Assembly (NCBI GenBank): GCA_009839505.1
Contig: VXPO01000096.1
Coordinates: forward strand, 1-64,000
Reading direction: 5' to 3'
From: Gammaproteobacteria bacterium
GTDB lineage: Bacteria; Pseudomonadota; Gammaproteobacteria; Pseudomonadales; Azotimanducaceae
Length of the DNA stretch: 64,000 bases
A program made the position numbers and the translations under genes. This document shows positions 1-7,359 of this stretch, piece by piece. Within the stretch, counting starts at the first letter, position 1, and every line of letters starts with the position of its first letter. The notes under the pieces were generated by a model. It was not told where the DNA came from, searched no databases, and saw only the letters and a list, made by a program, of their open reading frames with translations.

Positions 1-81
1 GTGTGTTTTTTTGTTTACTATCGCGGGGCCCATCGGTGTGCGGGCGAACCTTTCGTCGCCTGTGGGGCGGGGGGCCCGCTG

Positions 82-783
82 CTAGAGATCCTTGGACAGC
101 GATACCACTACCCGGGCTTCGCAGTCGCGGTCACAGGCCGAGTCGTCGACCGTCGTGCCGACGATGCCGATGCCGAGGTTGATGCCACCGATAGGCATGT
201 TGGCCGTCGCCGAGTAGTCCACGTATTCGTTGTCGTCGCCGAAGAAGTCGTCGCTCTTGGCGATGTTGATGCCGACACCGAAGTCCAAGCCGATATCTCC
301 TGGCAAACTCATGCTGTAGCCAGCGTGCGGATAGAAGAACGTCTCGCCGGAGACCGCGAGGTACGCCGGGGAATAGTTGACTCCCACCGTGAAGTCGCCG
401 ACTCCGAGGCCGAGATACACCTCTTGGTAGTTCAGGCTCGTATCCCCCGGATACTGGAAGTGGATGGCCTGTACGTCGAGCTCGATGCCGTCGGCGACTT
501 CGCCGCTCCAGCCCACGTAGAGATCCCATTCCATGGATGCGACATCGCCTTCGTCGCTCGCACCGAAATTCACGTTGGAAGCCCACGTACCCACGTAGAT
601 CCCGGTTTCGAAACCAACGTCGAAACCACCTTGAATGGCCGGGTCGCGCGACGTCTGCGACCAACCACGGAATGAGTAGTCGGACGCCAGGGTCACGTTG
701 CCCGAGACTTCCGCGGCAAGGGCCGCGGGGACGGACAGCGCCATCGCCACGAGGGCCGTCAGTACTGTCGAAAGCTTCTTCAT
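82..783 (-). CDS. TorF-family putative outer-membrane porin
   Basis: A 233-residue protein with a clear Sec signal peptide (MKKLSTVLTALVAMALS, cleaved near AALAAEV) followed by a beta-strand-rich body. Alternating strands such as VTLASDYSFRGWSQT and the repeated YVG/NVNFG pattern match the TorF/Gcw_chp family of predicted outer-membrane porins. The pattern 'LASDYSFRGxSQT' right after the signal peptide is typical of that family, whose genes often sit beside PII and ammonium-transporter genes. It has no same-strand partner inside the window. The start is supported by AAGGGGA about 8 bases upstream of the ATG. A sigma-54-like promoter and two NtrC-like dyads lie upstream, so nitrogen-responsive expression is inferred. 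The transported substrate is unknown. Confidence 0.85.
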   Translation of the reverse strand: MKKLSTVLTALVAMALSVPAALAAEVSGNVTLASDYSFRGWSQTSRDPAIQGGFDVGFETGIYVGTWASNVNFGASDEGDVASMEWDLYVGWSGEVADGIELDVQAIHFQYPGDTSLNYQEVYLGLGVGDFTVGVNYSPAYLAVSGETFFYPHAGYSMSLPGDIGLDFGVGINIAKSDDFFGDDNEYVDYSATANMPIGGINLGIGIVGTTVDDSACDRDCEARVVVSLSKDL

Positions 784-861
784 TTCAATAGTCCCCTTGT
801 CGAACTGTTTACGAACACGGCGTATCCGGCGGACACGCCGATGCGCATATGATGCTCAAAG

Positions 862-877
862 AGCACGGACTGTGCCA
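862..877 (-). promoter_or_regulatory. sigma-54-like -24/-12 promoter for the TorF-family porin
   Basis: On the minus strand this reads TGGCACAGTCCGTGCT. It matches the sigma-54 consensus TGGCACGN4TTGCW at 10 of the 12 specified positions, with the essential GG and GC dinucleotides correctly spaced. The predicted transcription start is near 851, about 67 bases upstream of the porin start codon at 783. The same bases also form a GCAC-N5-GTGC dyad, so a role as an operator cannot be excluded. Confidence 0.6.
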
Positions 878-928
878 GAAATTTTCCCCAAGAGTTTCAA
901 TAGATTACGAAATGCTGCCTAGGAACGG

Positions 929-943
929 GCACTTTTGTCGTGC
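929..943. promoter_or_regulatory. NtrC-like enhancer site (distal-type half match)
   Basis: GCACTTTTGTCGTGC is a GCAC-N7-GTGC dyad, the core spacing of NtrC binding sites. Its centre is about 85 bases upstream of the predicted sigma-54 start site and 32 bases (three helical turns) from the stronger dyad at 961-976. That is the same spacing as the paired enhancer sites of the enterobacterial glnA promoter. Confidence 0.5.
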
Positions 944-960
944 GTGCCCGCCCGTGCAGA

Positions 961-976
961 GCACCATGTTGGTGCA
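961..976. promoter_or_regulatory. NtrC-like enhancer site (strong match)
   Basis: GCACCATGTTGGTGCA is a perfect dyad, which on the other strand reads TGCACCAACATGGTGC. It matches the NtrC consensus TGCACC-N5-GGTGCA except for the outermost base. It is centred about 117 bases upstream of the predicted sigma-54 start of the porin gene, and about 100 bases upstream of the divergent comM start. Confidence 0.6.
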
Positions 977-1066
977 ATACGGCCGTGCCCGATGGACATT
1001 GACCTACACCGTCGATGGTCGATGGCCGCTGCTCGGCAACCGGGCCGCCTCCTAAACTGGGCGCAC

Positions 1067-2566
1067 ATGTCAATCCCCGTCAGAACCCGTGCCCAGGTCG
1101 GCATCGACGCTCCGAGGGTCCTCGTGGAGGCGCATTTCCAGACCGGGTCTCCTTCCTTCACCCTTGTTGGCATGGCGCAGACGGCGGTTCGGGAAGCCCG
1201 CGACCGCGTCCGTAGCGCGATCCGAAATGCCGGGCTCAAGTACCCCCAGGGGCGGCTCGTGGTCAACCTTGCGCCGGCCGACCTCGCCAAGCACGGGGGC
1301 CGTTTTGACCTCGCCATCGCCGTTGCCGTGCTCACCGCCACCAAACAAGTGAAAGGCCAGCACCTGCACCGTCTCGAGTTCCTTGGCGAACTCTCGCTAT
1401 ACGGCGACATCCGTCCGGTCCGGGGCGCCTTCTGCGCCGCCGCCAAACTGGCCGACGCCGACACCCGACTGGTTGCGCCCGCCAGCCATCGCCTGGAGCT
1501 GGCTCCGCTCCGCGATGTCGGCTACTACCCGGTCGCGACACTGCTCGATGTGGTGCGCCTGCTCGAGGCCCCCGATCTGCCCGAGCCCGAGCCGTCGCCA
1601 CGGCCGAACGTCGCCCGTCCCGCCACGACCTCACTGTCGGACGTACGCGGACAGGCGCACGCGAAACGCGCGCTGGTTGTTGCCGCGGCGGGCGGTCACC
1701 ACATGCTGATGACCGGGCCACCGGGAACCGGCAAAACCATGCTCGCGCGACGGCTCCCCGGCTTGTTGCCGCCACTGACGCCCACCGAGGCCATCGAAGT
1801 GGCCAATGTCTACTCGGTGTCGATCCGGGACGCACCGCCTTTCGGCACTCGCCCGTTCCGCGATCCCCACCACACGGCTTCCATGGCCGCCATCGTCGGC
1901 GGCGGCAACCCGATCGTGCCCGGGGAAATCACCCTCGCACACTGCGGCGTGCTGTTCCTCGACGAAATACCGGAGTACCAGCGCACGGTCCTGGAGGCGC
2001 TGCGCGAACCTCTGGAGGCGGAGGAGGTCGCCGTCGCACGGGTGAATCAGGCGGTCCGCTATCCCGCCGGGTTCCAGCTCGTCGCCGCCATGAATCCGTG
2101 TCCCGCCGGATACGTCTGCGATGAGGCCCGCTGCCGCTGCACGCCACGCCAAGTCCAGCAGTACCGGAGCCGGCTGTCAGGGCCCCTGCTGGACCGCGTC
2201 GATATCCGCGTGGAAGTCGGCCCGGTCCCGGAAGAGGATCTGTGGTCGCGCTCCACCGATCAGGACGACGATGTCCTGCGCGCGACGATCGCGACTGCGC
2301 ACCAACGCCAGATCGGCCGCGCTGGCAAGACCAACGCCTCGCTGAACACGCGGGAGATCGACCGGTACTGCGTGATGAAAGCTAACGCCGGATTGCTGCT
2401 GCGGCGCGCGGCGCGGCGTTTCGGACTGTCCGCGCGCGCCGTGCACCGGTTGCGCAAGGTCGCCCGGACCGTGGCCGATCTCGACAGGAAGGACGACATC
2501 GACACCCCGCACGTCGCGGAGGCCCTGGGATACCGCGCACTGGATGAACAGCAGCCGGTGCCGTAG
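1067..2566 (+). CDS. comM: YifB/ComM family Mg-chelatase-like AAA+ ATPase
   Basis: A 499-residue protein close in length to E. coli YifB and competence protein ComM, the branch-migration helicase that extends heteroduplex during natural transformation. It has the N-terminal ChlI-like domain (SIPVRTRAQVGIDAP, with LVGMAQTAVREARDR), then a linker and a Mg-chelatase AAA+ module. Walker A is GPPGTGKT near residues 217-224 and Walker B is VLFLDE. A Cys-containing segment (CPAGYVCDEARCRC) follows, as in the family, and then the C-terminal lid. The ATG at 1067 was preferred over upstream in-frame codons because homologues begin with this MSIPVRTRA-type sequence. It is expressed divergently from the porin and transcribed alone. 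Confidence 0.92.
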   Translation: MSIPVRTRAQVGIDAPRVLVEAHFQTGSPSFTLVGMAQTAVREARDRVRSAIRNAGLKYPQGRLVVNLAPADLAKHGGRFDLAIAVAVLTATKQVKGQHLHRLEFLGELSLYGDIRPVRGAFCAAAKLADADTRLVAPASHRLELAPLRDVGYYPVATLLDVVRLLEAPDLPEPEPSPRPNVARPATTSLSDVRGQAHAKRALVVAAAGGHHMLMTGPPGTGKTMLARRLPGLLPPLTPTEAIEVANVYSVSIRDAPPFGTRPFRDPHHTASMAAIVGGGNPIVPGEITLAHCGVLFLDEIPEYQRTVLEALREPLEAEEVAVARVNQAVRYPAGFQLVAAMNPCPAGYVCDEARCRCTPRQVQQYRSRLSGPLLDRVDIRVEVGPVPEEDLWSRSTDQDDDVLRATIATAHQRQIGRAGKTNASLNTREIDRYCVMKANAGLLLRRAARRFGLSARAVHRLRKVARTVADLDRKDDIDTPHVAEALGYRALDEQQPVP

Positions 2567-2583
2567 CGTCGGCGGCTACGTGC

Positions 2584-3024
2584 TCAATCCTCCGGGGCGG
2601 TGGTCATGAACTCGATGGCGGCACGGAGTTCGTCGTCGGAGCATGTCATGCATGCCCCCATGGGCGGCATCAGGTTGAGTCCTTCGCGGCTCACCCGGAC
2701 CAGTTCGTCCATGCCTTTGTCCAGGCGCGAAGCCCATGCCTCGAGATCGAAGGACTTGGGAGCCTCTTGGAGCCCGGTTTCGTGGCAGGTCTTGCAGGCA
2801 CTGGCGTAGACGTCGGCGCCGCTTCGACCGGTCGGCACGACGACCACGACCGCAGCGCTCTCGTCGCCGCCGCAATCCTCACCTTCGAGACAGAGCTCGC
2901 CGAACGGCCGCGTCCGCTCCTCGATGTCGGCGACGGTGCCGGCCGGAACGCTCTGCGCCAATGCGGTGGCGGCTACCGTCCCCGTCGCGACGAGGCATAG
3001 GATGTTCCTCAGGGTGGGGACCAA
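2584..3024 (-). CDS. c5-type cytochrome, periplasmic c-type heme protein
   Basis: A 146-residue secreted protein with signal peptide MVPTLRNILCLVATGTVAA. It has one heme-binding motif, CKTCH at residues 77-81, and a likely axial Met in LMPPMG (about residue 122). A C-x-x-C pair follows (GACMTC), as in cytochrome c5 family proteins where it forms a disulfide. An extra N-terminal segment contains two Cys (ELCLEGEDC) and is acidic. Cytochromes c5 are small periplasmic electron carriers. The partner here is unknown, because the neighbours (ComM and the oxidoreductase) do not suggest one. Confidence 0.85.
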   Translation of the reverse strand: MVPTLRNILCLVATGTVAATALAQSVPAGTVADIEERTRPFGELCLEGEDCGGDESAAVVVVVPTGRSGADVYASACKTCHETGLQEAPKSFDLEAWASRLDKGMDELVRVSREGLNLMPPMGACMTCSDDELRAAIEFMTTAPED

Positions 3025-3147
3025 GACAGAATCTCCGGCGACGCGAAGGCGCGATTATACGCACGGCGTGGGCCGATGGAACGGCTCAGCGCCGCCAAGA
3101 CGCCTCGCAGGCTCGGCGTCCGGCCCCAGCCCCCACCTGCCTATCAC

Positions 3148-3187
3148 CCTGTCGGACTTTGCCGCTGAAGCGCCGAAGTCCGACAGG
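3148..3187. terminator. Palindrome immediately 3-prime of the oxidoreductase gene
   Basis: CCTGTCGGACTT and AAGTCCGACAGG form perfect 12-bp arms around a 16-base loop. On the minus strand it starts three bases past the stop codon of the indolepyruvate oxidoreductase gene. No strong T run follows, so it may be an mRNA 3-prime stabiliser or a REP-type element rather than a classical terminator. Confidence 0.5.
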
Positions 3188-3190
3188 CTG

Positions 3191-6100
3191 CTAGGCCGCT
3201 TCGCCGTTCACAGAGACCGGTTCGAGGGCAGTCGCAGGTCGTGGTAGCGGGGGCGAACTCAACTCGGCCAAGTGGCGTTCCCTCTGCTGCATCGCAGTCC
3301 GCGCGGCGGCCTCCTTCACCGGACCGAAGCCTTTGACGGACATCGGCAGTCGCGCCAGCGCCACGGCTGTCTCGAGGTTGGCCTCGTCGAGGTGTTCCAC
3401 GATGGCCGCGACATCGGCTTCGAAATCCTCCACAAGGCGGCGTTCCAAGCGACGCTCGCGCATGAATCTGAACGGATCGAAGGCAGTTCCGCGCAGCCAT
3501 CGCAGCTTCGCCAGGCAACCCAGCACCGGCACGATCCACCGTCCGACGGCTACCTTCCTCGGACGTCCGTTCGGCCCGGGCCGTGCCAGGAACGGCGGCG
3601 CGAAGTGGTAGGTAGCCTTGAACCCGGGCTCGAAGCTGTCGGCGAGCTTGGCCGCGAAGTCGCCGCCGGTCCGCTCGGTGTAGAGCCGTGCCACCTCGTA
3701 CTCGTCCTTCACCGCCAGCAGCTTGAAGTAGCTCGCCGCCACGGCATCGGTCAGGACGGTGCTGGACGGTTGTACGCCTTCCTCGACGCTGCGGACCCTG
3801 TCGACGACGTTCTCGTATCGCTGCGCCAGATTCCGATTCTGGTAGGCCACCAGGAACGTGCTTCGAGTCGCCACCTTCTGGTCCAGCGTTCGGGAACGGG
3901 GTGGATGCATCGCGCCCGCTGCCGCACTGGCATTCGTCGGAGGCGCCCATTCGGACGGCGTTGCGACTTTGGATGCTCGTTCGGCGTCGTACGCGGCGGC
4001 GCGACCAAGGTGGAAGGCTGCGAGATTCTTCTCGACAGCGACACCGTTCAGGGCGACCGCCTGCTCAAGGGCCTCGAGGGACACCGGGATGGTTCCCGAC
4101 TGGAAGGCGTAGCCAAGGAGATGGATGTTGGCGTAGGCCGTCGAACCGAACCGTGTCCGCGTTGCGGTGTTGGCGTCCACCGTAAACACCTGCCTCGCCC
4201 GCTGGCGCAGACGTTCAGCCAAGGTTGCGAACCCCGGGTCGCGACGCTGGCCGATCACGAACTCGGCGGTCGGCGCAACGTGGCGATCGAGAATCACGGT
4301 GGTCCGCTGGGGCGATGTCAGCCGCAGGACGTCGCGGCTCGCCGCTGTCACCGCATCTGCCCCGATCAGCGTGTCGACGCATGCCGGAGGAATCCGGGTG
4401 GGGGCGTGTGAACTGCCGGGCGGCGCGATGCGTACGTGACTCTGGACAGCTCCGCCCTTCTGCGCGAGGCCCGTCATGTCCAGGGTGGAGACAAAGGCTC
4501 CGTCCAAATGCGCGGCCATGCCGAGAATCTGCGACACCGTGACGATGCCTGTGCCACCCACACCGGCGATCAGGATGTTGGCCGGACGGATATCCGCCGC
4601 CGGCAGTGGCAGTTCGCGCCTCTCGGCAACGTCGACCCGGTTGGTTTCCCGGGGCCTCGCGCCCGAGAGCGTCACGAATGCCGGACAGAACCCATCGAGG
4701 CACGACAGATCCTTGTTGCACGCGGTCTGGTTGATGGTTCGCTTGGTGCCGAATTCGGTGTCCAGCGGTTCGACGGCGACACAGTTCGACTGCACCGAAC
4801 AGTCGCCGCAACCCTCGCACACCGCGTCGTTGATGACCACGCGCACGTCGGGGTCTTCCGCCAGGCCGCGCTTGCGCCGCCGGCGGAGCTCCGCCGCACA
4901 GGTCTGGTCGTAGACGAGCACGGTGCACCCGGGGGTTTCGCGAAGTTCGCGTTGCACGGCGTCAAGTCGGTCGCGTGGCTCGGCGCGCAAGTCGGAACGT
5001 CGATGGCGTGCCGGGTCGTCGGCGACGACGCACACCGCCGCTACTCCCTCGGCACGAACCTGCGCGACGATGTCGGCGACCGCGAGCGAACCTTCCACCG
5101 GTTGGCCGCCGGTCATGGCCACGGCGTCGTTGGCCAGCACCTTGTAGGTGATGTTGACCCCCGCGGCCACCGCCGCGCGAATGGCGAGGATGCCCGAGTG
5201 GAAGTAGGTGCCGTCGCCCAGATTGGCGAAGATGTGGCGCTCGTCGGTGAACGGTGCCTGGCCGATCCAGTTGACGCCCTCGGCGCCCATGTGGGTCACC
5301 GTCGCGGTGTTGCGATCCATCCATTGGGCCATGTAGTGGCAGCCGATTCCCGCGGCGGCGCGGCTACCGTCGGGCACCCGCGTCGACGTGTTGTGCGGGC
5401 ATCCCGCGCAGTACAGCGGCTTGCGCGCCAGCTTCGAGTCCGGGAGGTCGTCGGGAACACCCTGGGCGGCCGACGCCACCTCGCCCAGGTAGCCGGTGTC
5501 GGGTACGCGTTGGAGCACGGTCGCGAGTGCCGCGGTAATCGCCGGCACGTCGAGTTCGCCGGTGGTCGGGAGAAGGCCGTCCCTCGGAACCGCGGTCCCG
5601 TCCGAGGGGGGTTGGAGAGGTGAGGACTTGCCCATGATCTCGATGGGCTGTCCGAACAGAACCGCCTTCATCTGGTCCTCGATGAACGGACGCTTCTCCT
5701 CGACCACCAGAACACGCGATGCTCCTCGGCAGAATTCTTTGACCTGGTCTGGATCCAACGGCCAGGTCATTCCCAGTTTGACCAGGCGGATTCCGGCATC
5801 GGCAATGGCCGTGTCGGATCGCAGGTCCAGTTTCTCAAGCGACTCGCGCACGTCGGAATAGGCCTTGCCCGCTGTGACGACGACCAGGCGGGTCTTCCGT
5901 GGTTCGGTGACGACCCGATCCAGCGCGTTTGCCGTTGCGAATTCCCGCGCCAGCCGCAACCTGACCTCGAGACGGGCTTCCTGCTGCAGCGGCGAGTCCG
6001 CGAGTCGGATGTGTACGTCTTCGCGGTGAGGCCCACCGACGTCCCGGGGGGGCGGCAAGACGAAGCGGTGGCGATCCAGATCGCTATCGACCGTGAGTGC

Positions 6101-6742
6101 ACTGTCCATGATGTCGGTCAGGGCGATCAGCCCGACCCAGCACCCCGCGTGGCGCGAGATGGCCCATCCGGCCACACCAAAATCAAGCACGTCCTGAACG
6201 TCGGACGGTGCGAGTACCGGCACGCCGAGGTCTCGCAGCGCGTACTCGCTGGCGCATGGCAGTGTCGATGACTTGCAGCCGTGGTCGTCGCCGACGACCA
6301 GCAGAACACCCCCGCGGGGACTCGTACCCGCCGCGTTGGCGTGGCGGATCGCATCGGACGAGCGGTCGAGCCCGGGCGCCTTGCCGTACCACATCCCGAA
6401 CACGCCCTCGTGGCGGGCGCCCGGGAACAGTCCGACCTGCTGGCTGCCCCACACGGCCGTGGCGGCGAGATCCTCGTTGACACCCGGTTGGAAGACGACC
6501 CGATGCGCGTCGAGTTCCGCCGACCGGCGCCAGAGTTCCTGGTCCAAGCCGCCCAGCGGCGATCCCCGGTATCCCGAGACGAAGCCCGCGGTGTCGAGTC
6601 CCGCGCGGATGTCGAGTCGCCGCTGGTCGAGCGGCAGGCGGACAAGGGCCTGGATGCCCGTCAGATAGGCCGTCCCCCTTTCGGTCCCGTAGCGTAGAGC
6701 CGCGAGAGAGTCCCCCGTAACCGCCGCTGCGTGAACCGGCAT
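3191..6742 (-). CDS. Indolepyruvate:ferredoxin oxidoreductase family protein (single-chain)
   Basis: An 1183-residue fused enzyme that decarboxylates aryl- or branched-chain 2-oxoacids to acyl-CoA with thiamine diphosphate and passes electrons to Fe-S clusters. The order is an N-terminal pyrimidine-binding alpha part (FVSGYRGSPLGGLDQELWR), then a TPP-binding part containing YCAGCPHNTS and GDGTYFHSG. Next are ferredoxin-like cysteines (CEGCGDCSVQSNC and CNKDLSCLDGFCP), then a gamma/beta domain (NILIAGVGGTGIVTVSQIL) and a C-terminal tail with the DUF6537-like region. The length matches the single-polypeptide bacterial enzyme, not the archaeal two-subunit form. The divergent Lrp/AsnC gene is the obvious candidate regulator, which fits aromatic or branched amino-acid degradation. 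The ATG at 6742 is the chosen start. Confidence 0.9.
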   Translation of the reverse strand: MPVHAAAVTGDSLAALRYGTERGTAYLTGIQALVRLPLDQRRLDIRAGLDTAGFVSGYRGSPLGGLDQELWRRSAELDAHRVVFQPGVNEDLAATAVWGSQQVGLFPGARHEGVFGMWYGKAPGLDRSSDAIRHANAAGTSPRGGVLLVVGDDHGCKSSTLPCASEYALRDLGVPVLAPSDVQDVLDFGVAGWAISRHAGCWVGLIALTDIMDSALTVDSDLDRHRFVLPPPRDVGGPHREDVHIRLADSPLQQEARLEVRLRLAREFATANALDRVVTEPRKTRLVVVTAGKAYSDVRESLEKLDLRSDTAIADAGIRLVKLGMTWPLDPDQVKEFCRGASRVLVVEEKRPFIEDQMKAVLFGQPIEIMGKSSPLQPPSDGTAVPRDGLLPTTGELDVPAITAALATVLQRVPDTGYLGEVASAAQGVPDDLPDSKLARKPLYCAGCPHNTSTRVPDGSRAAAGIGCHYMAQWMDRNTATVTHMGAEGVNWIGQAPFTDERHIFANLGDGTYFHSGILAIRAAVAAGVNITYKVLANDAVAMTGGQPVEGSLAVADIVAQVRAEGVAAVCVVADDPARHRRSDLRAEPRDRLDAVQRELRETPGCTVLVYDQTCAAELRRRRKRGLAEDPDVRVVINDAVCEGCGDCSVQSNCVAVEPLDTEFGTKRTINQTACNKDLSCLDGFCPAFVTLSGARPRETNRVDVAERRELPLPAADIRPANILIAGVGGTGIVTVSQILGMAAHLDGAFVSTLDMTGLAQKGGAVQSHVRIAPPGSSHAPTRIPPACVDTLIGADAVTAASRDVLRLTSPQRTTVILDRHVAPTAEFVIGQRRDPGFATLAERLRQRARQVFTVDANTATRTRFGSTAYANIHLLGYAFQSGTIPVSLEALEQAVALNGVAVEKNLAAFHLGRAAAYDAERASKVATPSEWAPPTNASAAAGAMHPPRSRTLDQKVATRSTFLVAYQNRNLAQRYENVVDRVRSVEEGVQPSSTVLTDAVAASYFKLLAVKDEYEVARLYTERTGGDFAAKLADSFEPGFKATYHFAPPFLARPGPNGRPRKVAVGRWIVPVLGCLAKLRWLRGTAFDPFRFMRERRLERRLVEDFEADVAAIVEHLDEANLETAVALARLPMSVKGFGPVKEAAARTAMQQRERHLAELSSPPLPRPATALEPVSVNGEAA

Positions 6743-6867
6743 GTTGTTACCTCGAGGACGTTTCTAGTCGATGATCGTATGCCAACACAGAGAGGAAGGG
6801 CGTTGCTATTTCGCACGACTAGCCCTAATAATCAAAAGATGGTTTCCAAAAACGGAAGGTAATTAGG

Positions 6868-7329
6868 ATGAAATCGTTGGATACGACGGACCACCGCATT
6901 CTTGTCGAGCTGCAGCAGCGCGCCGACCTCTCGATGCAGGAACTTGGCGACCGCGTCGGTCTCTCCCACACCCCTTGCTGGCGACGCGTCAAGAGGCTCG
7001 AGGAACGCGGGCTCATCACGCGGCGGGTAGCCCTGCTGGACGCTGCCAGCCTCGATCTCGCCGTCAACGTCTTCGTCAACGTCAACCTGAAACGCCACCA
7101 GGAGAACGCCCTGAACCGGTTCGAGGAAGCGGTGCAGGACGTCCCGGAGATTGTCGAGTGCTACACCGTGTCCGGCGAGACGGATTTCATGCTACGCGTC
7201 GTCGTCGCCGACGTCGGCGCCTACGAACGGCTGCTGAAGGCCACCCTGGTGCACCTGCCGGAGGTCGGCAACCTGACCTCGACGTTCGCGCTGCGCCAGG
7301 TCAAGTACACGACGGCGCTACCGCTTTGA
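6868..7329 (+). CDS. Lrp/AsnC family transcriptional regulator
   Basis: A 153-residue protein with the family layout. An N-terminal winged helix-turn-helix (LDTTDHRILVELQQRADLSM through LSHTPCWRRVKRLEERGLI) precedes a C-terminal RAM/ligand-binding domain (VQDVPEIVECYTVSGETDFM). The family senses amino acids and controls amino-acid metabolism. It is divergent from the indolepyruvate oxidoreductase gene across 125 bases, including an AT-rich stretch around 6827-6866 (CCTAATAATCAAAAGATGG), the likely shared control region. Control of the oxidoreductase is an inference from position. Confidence 0.92.
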   Translation: MKSLDTTDHRILVELQQRADLSMQELGDRVGLSHTPCWRRVKRLEERGLITRRVALLDAASLDLAVNVFVNVNLKRHQENALNRFEEAVQDVPEIVECYTVSGETDFMLRVVVADVGAYERLLKATLVHLPEVGNLTSTFALRQVKYTTALPL

Positions 7330-7359
7330 AACGTTGGGTGGGATCCCATACGCCCGTCC

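Noticed and set aside
1-675. Plus-strand frame overlapping the porin gene
   Set aside because: Antisense to a gene with a clear signal peptide and family match.
3272-5623. Two plus-strand frames of 379 and 395 codons opposite the oxidoreductase gene
   Set aside because: The opposite frame encodes an intact, fully recognisable enzyme, and the antisense products have no domain features.
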